From contig RQOI01000196.1 in the NCBI GenBank assembly GCA_003854995.1, positions 1 to 10,083 of the forward strand: a stretch of 10,083 bases of DNA, written 5' to 3'. The translations under genes and the position numbers were made by a program. Source of the stretch: Candidatus Zhuqueibacterota bacterium (GTDB taxonomy: Bacteria; Zhuqueibacterota; Zhuqueibacteria; Residuimicrobiales; Krinioviventaceae). The notes beneath the pieces were generated by a model. That model ran no database searches, was not told where the DNA came from, and saw nothing but the letters and a program-made list of their open reading frames with translations. Each line of letters opens with the position of its first letter. The stretch's first letter is position 1. Below, piece by piece: positions 1 to 7,066 of the stretch.

Positions 1-1155
1 GCCCAGCAATTTGGCCAGATAGGTCGAATAGGTGACCGGATGCGAGATGGGCATGGCCGGACGTTCCGGATCGATGTGCAGGGGCGAAACATAGAGCTGC
101 ACCTGCGGCTCGGTCGCCTTGAGCAGCATCTGGCAGATGCCATGGATTTTCAACAACCCGGATTTGAAGGTCAGGGGGATCCAGGGCGTTAACTTTTCGT
201 TCTGCAGCTGATACTTTATGCCGTTCACGCGCAGTTCCATGCCGTCGCCATCCTGACGGGCAAGGTGAAAATCGAGCGTCAGTGACCGAGGCGTCCTCCT
301 GGAGCTGTCCGGCGGCCCGATCAGATGGCCCGTGTAGCCGCGATCACTTTTCTCCAATGGCATGCAAACGCCGTTGGTGTAAGAGGCAGCCTGATTTTTC
401 TCAGACGTGTAAAAAGCGAATGATCCCTGGCTGCCCAGCAGATCTGGCGTGCACATGGCCGAGAGCAGATGGCCGTTGAATTTTTCCGGCGGAAAGGTGA
501 GGGGAACGCGGATGATCTGGCTGAAAACAGCGCGTTCGCCCAAGATTTTCCAAAAGGACTGACTCTTCCGCGTCAATTCGATTTTCGGCCTTTGCAGGGG
601 AATCTGCCAATCGCCCAGGACGATCTTCTTTTTTGGTTCATGCACTCTGTAGGAAGAGAGCTCCGGCAAGTAGGTGGCGGGATGGCGATGCAGGAAATCG
701 TAGATGCGATGTTTGGCCGGATTGACGCCGGTGGCAAAACTGGACCAAGCGACGGGCGACAGCGACGGACAGGTCGTCTGTAATGCCAAAAAAGAGCCCT
801 CTTTTTTCAGCCGGCTGAGATTCGGCAACAGTCCCTGCTGCATATAGCTGGCGCAGAGCTGCGGATCCATGCCGTCAAAGCCGAGGATGATCACCCGCTT
901 CACTTTGGCGTCGGCAAAGCCTGCGCCGCCCCGCAGGAAAGAGAAGAGCAGGCGCACTGGCAATACGAGCAGAGCGAAAAAGGCCAACAGAAAGGAGATG
1001 ACGAGCGTCAGCAGCGAAGAGATGAAGGCGAATCCCGCGCCCGGGCCAATGTAGGCCTGAGCCGGGGAAGCGAGTACGAACAGCAGGAACACCATCCAGA
1101 ACGCATAGAATAGCGCTCGCCGAGGTGTTGGTCTTTTTGTTTTGTATGTGGTCAT
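1..1155 (-). CDS. Membrane-anchored type I phosphodiesterase / alkaline phosphatase superfamily protein (N-terminal 385 residues, 3' end outside window)
   Basis: The frame is open from the ATG at 1155 to the window edge, so only the N-terminal part is present. Residues 14-34 form a hydrophobic segment ending SPAQA, which could be a signal peptidase site. Residues 43-66 form a second hydrophobic helix. The catalytic domain starts near residue 86 with VIILGFDGMDP, where D94 is the expected first metal ligand. Next comes TTCPSLSPVAWSSFATG (127-143); S133 aligns with the Ser/Thr nucleophile of this family. The following KHRIYDF replaces the usual KHGIxDF. The segments RVPLTFPPE (216-224) and TPDLLGSQGSF (236-246) are further family hallmarks. 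These enzymes hydrolyse or transfer phospho-groups, but the substrate here is unknown. The active domain should face the periplasm. The gene starts 34 bp after the haem-propeller gene, with no clear ribosome binding site. The remaining metal ligands lie beyond the window. Confidence 0.88.
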   Translation of the reverse strand, partial: MTTYKTKRPTPRRALFYAFWMVFLLFVLASPAQAYIGPGAGFAFISSLLTLVISFLLAFFALLVLPVRLLFSFLRGGAGFADAKVKRVIILGFDGMDPQLCASYMQQGLLPNLSRLKKEGSFLALQTTCPSLSPVAWSSFATGVNPAKHRIYDFLHRHPATYLPELSSYRVHEPKKKIVLGDWQIPLQRPKIELTRKSQSFWKILGERAVFSQIIRVPLTFPPEKFNGHLLSAMCTPDLLGSQGSFAFYTSEKNQAASYTNGVCMPLEKSDRGYTGHLIGPPDSSRRTPRSLTLDFHLARQDGDGMELRVNGIKYQLQNEKLTPWIPLTFKSGLLKIHGICQMLLKATEPQVQLYVSPLHIDPERPAMPISHPVTYSTYLAKLLG

Positions 1156-1189
1156 AACAGGCGTTCATTCACTCTTGAATGCGGTCGAA

Positions 1190-2749
1190 TCATGGGAAAT
1201 CGGTGACGGTTCGGGTCGAATCGATATCTGGACGCGGCAATATCTCTGTGTCCGGCGCCAGCTGCGCTCGTCGTTCCAGGTGTTCATCCAGAGCGGCATC
1301 GATGAACTGCTGGGCGCGATATGGAATCGGCCGCCTGATGAGCTCGGGTACCGAAAAAGACTTGAACAGCGTCTGATAGTGGCGCGGTTCCTTGATCGGC
1401 AAAATGAACGGCTTGTGGACGACGCCGCTTTCGTCCACATGGGAGAAATAGAGGCGGGTGAAAATGCCATTATCCCGTTTGCTGGTGAAGACAATCCAGC
1501 GGCTGTTGCTCGACCAGGAATGAAAGCCCTCGGGTTTGTCGCTATTGACGGCCAGACGCTGAATTTCTCCGGTCGCCAGCGACAGCAGATAGAGATCGGC
1601 GCTGGAATGAAAGATCGGGAAATTACCATAGTCCACCATGCAAAAGAGCAGATATTTGCCATCCGGAGAAATACGGGGGTGTGAACAGCTCAATTTAGTC
1701 TCCGCCGCAGAGACGAGCGTCTCCGGCTCACCCCATGTTTTGCTGTCCGGCTCGAAAGGGATGCGAACCAGATCGTATTGAATATCCCGATAGCCTTCCT
1801 CCAGGTCAAAGTCCGCTCGGAGTTGCGGGGCGCGACAAAAATAGAGAGAGGCGCCATCCGGCGACCAGTTCGGGAATGTTTCCATGTAAAAAGGACTGGA
1901 GATTTTTGCGTCGATAGAGACCGTGTTGTCGTCGCAGTCATAGAGGATCAAATCAGAGGCCAGATCGATCACATCCCGACTATCGTCGGCCGCATGAAAG
2001 AATTGAAAGACCTTGTTGACGGAGAACGCTGCAAGCCTGCCGTTCGGATGCCAGGATGAATAGGCGGCCGGCGATGAATTGAATTCGGTTCGGGTGTCAA
2101 TTTTGCAGATCTCATCCTGGCGCGCCACGATCATTCCGGCCGCACCCCAGCGAATGTGAAACAGCATCTGCGATGGATCGCCCTGATTGAAGGAATGACA
2201 GTTGATGCAACCGGATATCGTCTTTGTTGTCATGATGAGGGATTCGCGATAGCTCTCGAGATCCCGTTGGCGAATAGTCATCTCTTCCTGCACCGTGTAG
2301 TTTGGCCGTAGAAATCGGTAGACGAGAAAGTGGTCTATGGGCGCTGACGCCACGCGGTTGACCACGCGTTGGTGCCTGGTCCAGCCTTCGTCGGCGGTGT
2401 AGACAAAGATGTCAAAGTAAATTGGTCGCCCCACGCTGCGATGGAGCAGATGCCGCCACGACCTGGTCGGAATGACGATGCGCGGCGATTTGCTCTGCAG
2501 GCGAATGACGCTGCTGGAATCAGCATAGATGTCGACCACAAATTTTTCACCCGCTTCATTGATGACAAAGTTCATTGGCGCGATATTCGGCGGAATGACA
2601 ATGTCCGAATAATCGGGGTAGAGTCGCGGCGGCCTGGCGCTCGACTTGCAGTCGCTTATATCATATTGGCCGGAACAGGCGAGCACTAAAAGCGCGACTG
2701 CCACCAGACAGAAGACGACTGATCTGTGATATTTATTTTCATGCTTCAT
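1190..2749 (-). CDS. Predicted lipoprotein with a c-type haem motif and PD40/TolB-like beta-propeller repeats
   Basis: This 519-residue protein begins with a signal sequence ending LVLAC, giving a plausible lipobox with C25 as the lipidated residue. An N-terminal domain (about 40-175) has no motif I recognise. It is followed by CINCH at 181-185, a CxxCH c-type haem attachment motif. From about 230 onward are PD40/TolB-type propeller repeats: SSWHPNGRLAAFS (231-243), PNWSPDGASLYF (293-304), PRISPDGKYLLF (358-369) and a degenerate SWSSNSRWIVFTSKR (411-425). From memory, similar TolB-like proteins with a CxNCH motif occur in Bacteroidota beside DUF6057 genes. Propellers of this type usually bind proteins or glycans rather than catalyse. 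A lipid-anchored periplasmic or outer-membrane location is inferred. The ATG is supported by GGAAG 7 nt upstream. The gene sits 33 bp after the DUF6057 gene and 34 bp before the phosphodiesterase gene. A haem role needs a cytochrome c maturation system elsewhere in the genome. Confidence 0.87.
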   Translation of the reverse strand: MKHENKYHRSVVFCLVAVALLVLACSGQYDISDCKSSARPPRLYPDYSDIVIPPNIAPMNFVINEAGEKFVVDIYADSSSVIRLQSKSPRIVIPTRSWRHLLHRSVGRPIYFDIFVYTADEGWTRHQRVVNRVASAPIDHFLVYRFLRPNYTVQEEMTIRQRDLESYRESLIMTTKTISGCINCHSFNQGDPSQMLFHIRWGAAGMIVARQDEICKIDTRTEFNSSPAAYSSWHPNGRLAAFSVNKVFQFFHAADDSRDVIDLASDLILYDCDDNTVSIDAKISSPFYMETFPNWSPDGASLYFCRAPQLRADFDLEEGYRDIQYDLVRIPFEPDSKTWGEPETLVSAAETKLSCSHPRISPDGKYLLFCMVDYGNFPIFHSSADLYLLSLATGEIQRLAVNSDKPEGFHSWSSNSRWIVFTSKRDNGIFTRLYFSHVDESGVVHKPFILPIKEPRHYQTLFKSFSVPELIRRPIPYRAQQFIDAALDEHLERRAQLAPDTEILPRPDIDSTRTVTDFP

Positions 2750-2756
2750 CAGAAAG

Positions 2757-2761
2757 CTTCC
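2757..2761 (-). promoter_or_regulatory. Probable ribosome binding site of the haem-propeller lipoprotein gene
   Basis: The minus strand reads GGAAG, with 7 nt between it and the ATG at 2749. The match to the anti-Shine-Dalgarno is partial but well spaced, and it agrees with a start that yields a complete lipoprotein signal peptide. Confidence 0.5.
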
Positions 2762-2782
2762 AGACAGCTGATAAAAATGAAA

Positions 2783-4597
2783 TCATTTGGATTGCGCCAT
2801 TCTCCTCGCCGGATTGCTGAACAGACTGTAATACCAATAAGTGCGGCCATATTTTTCTCGCAATTCATCCTGGGCCTCTGTTGCGTCATTGCCATGTCGG
2901 GCTAGGATCTGCATAAAGTCATTGAACTCTGCTCTTGTTTTGGGACTGAGCCATTTTGCAATTTCACCCATCTGCCCCTGGGTGTTGTGCAGAAAGACAA
3001 CGACGGCTTCCTGGTAATGCTTTGGCAGAAAGAGATCTGCTCGATCCGATTGCAGCGCGGTGATCAGCATGCCCAGACGGAACGTCAGCATATGCGTGAC
3101 CATCATGTATTCGAAGGCCATCCTGTTTTCGCTATTTTGCGCCAGCACAGACTGTATGTCCTGCTCCGGAAAAGCTGAATTGATGATAAAATCTTTATCG
3201 ATATACAGCCTCTGCCCATATGAAAGCTGCCTCTTTTCCTGCAGACGGTGCGGTTGGGTGACGAATGGTCGATAGCGATTGGCCCAGCCGCGGTATAGAA
3301 TGGTTTTGCTCAACGCATTCAGGCACATGTCAGCCAGACCGCTGTTGCCTTTCAGGATGCTGATGAGCGCCAGCCGCTGCAAATGCCAGGGACTGAAAGA
3401 AAAATTTGAATGATCTTCCAGCACCCAATGTTCCGCCTCATTCAGAAATCCCAGATCCCAATAGAGATCGCTGACCTGTATGGAAAAGAACGCGCGCGCC
3501 TCTGGCGGCAGAAAGAGACCGGCAACACCCCAGGTCTGATCGTAGGCGAACATTTCCGAAGGCATGCGCCCAGTGTGGTAGAGCGCCCGATTCGTTTGAA
3601 AGGCAACCAGTATATCATCAGAGGGATGCTCCTCGACATGATCGAGTAATTTTTGCCACTGGCCATGATGGGCATAATAATCAACTCGCAGGATGGTCCG
3701 CATGTCCGGATCGAAAGAGACGAGCGCCGCGGCGATCGTCAACAGGATTAAAAGCGCAACAGCAAATTTTTTGTTACGGCGATTTTCAAAACGCTCGATG
3801 CCTCGGAGGAAACCGGCGCCGGCCAGTATGAAAAGCAGCGGCAAGTAAAGATAGAGCATGTATGGCGTCAGCGACGGACGATAGTCATAGATTGGCAGCA
3901 ACAAATAGAGATAGGCGCTCTCGTGGGTCAGAATGAAAAAGAACGTTCGCGCCGCGCAGGGCAGCGCGATCATGAATGAGAGATAGAATGAGGTCAGCAG
4001 CAGGTTGCGGCGAAAAAGACCTTCGAAAATGATTGCTGCGAGGGCGAAAAGAAGCATAAAGCTGGCGCCTGTATAGTAAATGACGATCGAGAGGAGCAGA
4101 AAGACGCCCAGCCGCACGAGGGGCGGTTTTGCTTTCTGCCTGAGATAGCACAAGATACAAACTAGTGATTGCAGCCAGGCCAGCGTATAGGTCAGCCGGT
4201 GCTCGTATTGACTGAACAGGATGAGCATTAGAATAGAGGGAATATACAGTAAAAGAGAGTTGTGCAGCTGCGGCGACAGGTGATGAGTGATGGCGCGCAT
4301 CAGCAGCAGAGCCGCGAGCAGGCAAGCCGTCATGATGGCCGCCCCTATCCAGGGGAAATAGTAAAACTGCGACAGAAGGTTCGAGAGATACTCAGAGAGG
4401 CCGCCGGGAAATGCCATGAAGTTGCGCAGAAATGCCTCGTCGCATAAAAAGGGAGGAACTTGACATTGATAGGAGAGAGCCGGATCCAGTCGCCACAAGA
4501 TATAGAAGAAGCAGGTGGTAAAATAGAGCACCGGGAACAATAGCATATCGATGGACGATGAGCGTAGAAGACGCGGATTTGGGGCAGAAAAAGTCAC
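2783..4597 (-). CDS. DUF6057-like membrane protein with soluble helical C-terminal half
   Basis: This 604-residue protein has two halves. Residues 1-295 contain about eight or nine hydrophobic helices (roughly 17-36, 83-102, 113-130, 135-152, 163-192, 200-222, 246-265, 277-294). Residues 300-604 are soluble and largely helical, resembling TPR-like repeats. I recognise the DUF6057 pattern in several places: NRALYHTGRMPSEMFAYDQ (337-354), DLYWDLGFLNEAEHW (377-391), LISILKGNSGLADMCLNALSK (411-431, with KG and L-x-ALSKT conserved), NRMAFEYMMV (491-500), LPKHYQEAVV (524-533) and YGRTYWYYSLF (583-593). The assignment is from memory of the family. Its biochemical role is not known to me, and no catalytic motif is visible. 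The start is GTG at 4597: an in-frame stop at 4616-4618 leaves no better upstream start, and CGGA lies 5 nt before it. It opens a tight three-gene run with the lipoprotein (33 bp gap) and the phosphodiesterase. Confidence 0.85.
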   Translation of the reverse strand: MTFSAPNPRLLRSSSIDMLLFPVLYFTTCFFYILWRLDPALSYQCQVPPFLCDEAFLRNFMAFPGGLSEYLSNLLSQFYYFPWIGAAIMTACLLAALLLMRAITHHLSPQLHNSLLLYIPSILMLILFSQYEHRLTYTLAWLQSLVCILCYLRQKAKPPLVRLGVFLLLSIVIYYTGASFMLLFALAAIIFEGLFRRNLLLTSFYLSFMIALPCAARTFFFILTHESAYLYLLLPIYDYRPSLTPYMLYLYLPLLFILAGAGFLRGIERFENRRNKKFAVALLILLTIAAALVSFDPDMRTILRVDYYAHHGQWQKLLDHVEEHPSDDILVAFQTNRALYHTGRMPSEMFAYDQTWGVAGLFLPPEARAFFSIQVSDLYWDLGFLNEAEHWVLEDHSNFSFSPWHLQRLALISILKGNSGLADMCLNALSKTILYRGWANRYRPFVTQPHRLQEKRQLSYGQRLYIDKDFIINSAFPEQDIQSVLAQNSENRMAFEYMMVTHMLTFRLGMLITALQSDRADLFLPKHYQEAVVVFLHNTQGQMGEIAKWLSPKTRAEFNDFMQILARHGNDATEAQDELREKYGRTYWYYSLFSNPARRMAQSK

Positions 4598-4783
4598 CTG
4601 ATTCCGTAATCCATTTCAGAAAAATCACTTACTACAATAAACGCGCGTGATCTTTACTTGTTCGCACCAGAGTCGTGAATTCTATAGATTGAAAATTTCG
4701 TCTTTGAGCGCCAGGGTAAATGATTTCCCGGGCAGGCTGGGGAAGATGAAAGGGCGGGTTTTGTTTTCGAGTTCGAATGACAC
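4598..4783 (-). other. 186 bp gap between the sulfatase-fold gene and the DUF6057 gene; holds a 33-codon in-frame extension after the TAG
   Basis: This is the only sizeable gap in the window and the most likely place for an internal promoter for the DUF6057, lipoprotein and phosphodiesterase genes. A TATAGA hexamer occurs on the minus strand near 4681-4686, but no convincing -35 partner accompanies it, so no promoter is called. I see no strong hairpin followed by a T-run. Reading on in the frame of the upstream gene past its TAG (4784-4786) gives 33 sense codons, including RPFIFPSLPGKSFTLALKDE, before a second TAG at 4682-4684. This may be chance or the remnant of a longer C-terminus. Confidence 0.5.
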
Positions 4784-7066
4784 CTATTTGAGATAGCCGA
4801 GAGTCTTCAATAGCCGCGACGTCTCCGGATCATATCGTCGCTCATCTGTTCCCGTGAGTCGAGTTTGGGAAGCATCATTATTTGCTTTTCTATGGCTCTC
4901 CAGCGTCTTCTTGAACGCCCTGACCGCCTCCGGCATCCTGGCGGCAAGGTTGTTTTCCTCGTCAGGATCATCTGCAAGATGATAGAGTTCAATGACATCT
5001 CCACGCACGATTAGTTTGTCGGTGTTGTCGGTGATGGCGCTCACACCAATATATTCGGCGATGGCATAGTCGTCGTCGCCGCTGTCTCGCAGGCCAAGCA
5101 GGTATGGGAGCAGGCTTTTGCCATTCAATTCCACATCGGTTTTGATGCCGAGAAGATCCAGGATGGTTGGGTAAAAATCAACCGATTGAGTGTTGATGTC
5201 GATGCTCTTCTTTTTAACGAACGGCTTGAGTTTGTCCGGCAGGAGAAGGAACAGCGGGACCTTGATTTCCGTGTTGTAGAGTCTTTTGTTGCCGTGATCG
5301 TACAGGTCGTGCTCGCCGATCGACTCGCCGTGATCAGAGGTGATGATGAAGAGTGTGTTTTTGAACAGTTTTTTATCTTCAAAATAGCCGAACAGGCTGC
5401 GCATCTGCTCATCCAGATAGTTGATGTTTTCCTCATAACAGAAGGTCAGAAAGTCGCTTTTCAGGGACTGATCTTCCAGGCTGTCGACCTCATTCCACAT
5501 CAACATGATCTGCTGGAAGATCATGCTGTCGCTCAGCGCAATGTGCTCAAAGCCCAGCCTGGCATAAATGTCCGGCAGGCAGGTCTTGAGTCTGCCCACG
5601 ACGGCAGCTATTTTTTCCCGCGTCGGCGCCAGATAGGGGGCGTGCGGATCCAGATAATTGACGAACAGATAAAATGGCGTCGAAGGCGGATTTTTTTCAA
5701 TGACATGCTTGACGAATTCGTTCACGACTTTCGCCGGCTCATAGTTGAAATAGCGATATTCGCGATGGCCCATGGGCTTTTTGTCGAGAAAGTGTCCTCT
5801 GTTCAGGTAGTTGTCCGTGTAATAGGCCCAATAGTCTGCGATGATGGTGAATTTATCCGACAAGCCATAATCGTTCATCAGCTGGATATCGCGTACATGG
5901 TTTTCCGTTTTCCACGCTTCGTAGAAATCTTCAACACCCTTGTCAAAGCCGTTGACGATGCAAAATCGACCATTGGCGGACACGACAACTGTGTGGTACT
6001 CGTTCGTACGCAACACATCCATGATCGTCTTGGCTGGAAACGGGCCGTGTTCCATGCCGATGTTGGAGGGATGCTTGCCGTAGTATATGGCGTTGTGCGA
6101 TGTCACTGTGTTATCGGACGACGAGTAGCTGCTGGGGAAATAGATGCCCTTGTCTTTCAGCGAATAGAGAAACGGCATGGTCTCTTTATTGAATGATTTC
6201 ATCCGCAGCGTGTCGAGGATGATGTGCACGATATTCGGACGATCATTTTTCGTCGCGCTGAAGAGGTAGATTGTGGCCGGAAGCAGAATGATGAAAAGGA
6301 ACGTCCATCCGATCTCCACCCAGCGTGGAATGCCCGCCGCGAACAGCCGCCGCAAAAGCAGCAGCACGGTTATGAACAGGACGACGATGAGCAGAATGAG
6401 CCCGCCTTTTGCCAGGAGACCGCTGACGTGATGCAGCAGAAACGCGAGATTCGGCAGGATGGCCATGACCACGAGGATCAGGGCGATCAAGATGTAATGG
6501 CGGGCGTATTTTGCGGCGCGGAATCGGATGAAAACAAATGCGATGCAGAGGGCCAGGATCATTTTGATGAAAAGCGTCAGCTGGCCAAAGCTCAACAGAT
6601 TTTTCAGCACCGGCGACGTCTTGTCGCTGAGAAAATAAAAATAGTAGGCGAGCGTCACCGGCCCGCCTCTATAGTGGAAAAATAGGATGTAAATGAGCAT
6701 GCCTGGGATCAACAGATCGTGCACGACGGTCAGGATATGCTGAATTCTGCCGGACAGGCTTTGCCGCTCCTCATTGGGCGGTTGGATGAACAGCAGAATC
6801 AGGTCGCGGGCTAACGCCGATGAGACGGCGACCAGCAGGAACGGCACGGCATAGTGCATGCTCTTCAAGGCGTACATGCCGAGCAGCGGCAGGAACTGCG
6901 TGAAGAGACGAGTCGGGAAAACATCGACATGCAAGAGCTTGAAAATGACATTGTTATAGATCTCGACGAGACCGAACAGCAGGAATGATAAAATCAATAT
7001 CGCTGTATGGCTGAGGCCGGTTTTGCGCAACTTGCTATTTTTCATCCTGATGAACATGGCGATCAT
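4784..7066 (-). CDS. Multi-pass membrane protein with sulfatase-fold domain, Thr at the nucleophile position (phosphotransferase-like or sulfatase-like hydrolase)
   Basis: The 760 residues have about seven or eight hydrophobic helices in the first 270 (around 20-36, 56-92, 112-131, 161-182, 190-211, 221-240, 252-270). A sulfatase-fold domain follows. Its motifs in order are: NIVHIILDTLR (278-288, D285 as metal ligand); DNTVTSHNAIYYGKHP (318-333), where T320 takes the place of the formylglycine Cys/Ser; YLDPHAPY (471-478); ITSDHGESIGEH (575-586, D578 and H579 as metal ligands); DHGNKRLYNTEIKVPLF (590-606); and the usual tail LYHLADDPDEENNLA (694-708) ending LKTLGYLK. The membrane half followed by this domain resembles lipoteichoic acid synthase and phosphoethanolamine transferases, so modification of an envelope polymer or lipid is possible. 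Single-metal-Asp DTLR proteins with Thr are also annotated simply as sulfatase family. The domain should face the periplasm. The start codon overlaps the GH2 stop in an ATGA, suggesting coupled translation. M4 and M8 are alternative starts. Confidence 0.88.
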   Translation of the reverse strand: MIAMFIRMKNSKLRKTGLSHTAILILSFLLFGLVEIYNNVIFKLLHVDVFPTRLFTQFLPLLGMYALKSMHYAVPFLLVAVSSALARDLILLFIQPPNEERQSLSGRIQHILTVVHDLLIPGMLIYILFFHYRGGPVTLAYYFYFLSDKTSPVLKNLLSFGQLTLFIKMILALCIAFVFIRFRAAKYARHYILIALILVVMAILPNLAFLLHHVSGLLAKGGLILLIVVLFITVLLLLRRLFAAGIPRWVEIGWTFLFIILLPATIYLFSATKNDRPNIVHIILDTLRMKSFNKETMPFLYSLKDKGIYFPSSYSSSDNTVTSHNAIYYGKHPSNIGMEHGPFPAKTIMDVLRTNEYHTVVVSANGRFCIVNGFDKGVEDFYEAWKTENHVRDIQLMNDYGLSDKFTIIADYWAYYTDNYLNRGHFLDKKPMGHREYRYFNYEPAKVVNEFVKHVIEKNPPSTPFYLFVNYLDPHAPYLAPTREKIAAVVGRLKTCLPDIYARLGFEHIALSDSMIFQQIMLMWNEVDSLEDQSLKSDFLTFCYEENINYLDEQMRSLFGYFEDKKLFKNTLFIITSDHGESIGEHDLYDHGNKRLYNTEIKVPLFLLLPDKLKPFVKKKSIDINTQSVDFYPTILDLLGIKTDVELNGKSLLPYLLGLRDSGDDDYAIAEYIGVSAITDNTDKLIVRGDVIELYHLADDPDEENNLAARMPEAVRAFKKTLESHRKANNDASQTRLTGTDERRYDPETSRLLKTLGYLK

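Noticed and set aside
1166..1181. Short inverted repeat CATTC/GAATG after the haem-propeller gene, considered as a terminator
   Set aside because: The stem is only 5 bp and AT-rich and no T-run follows, so it is too weak to call.
1142..1684. Plus-strand open frame of 180 codons starting at TTG
   Set aside because: It is antisense to the end of the haem-propeller gene and the start of the phosphodiesterase gene, both well supported, and it lacks recognisable motifs.
4681..4686. TATAGA hexamer considered as a -10 promoter element for the DUF6057 gene
   Set aside because: No -35-like hexamer stands at the right distance, and such hexamers are common in AT-rich gaps. A promoter in this gap is plausible but not demonstrated.
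5186..6196. Long plus-strand open frame of 336 codons
   Set aside because: It lies wholly antisense to the catalytic domain of the sulfatase-fold gene, whose motifs are intact in the minus frame. The plus-strand product shows no recognisable family.
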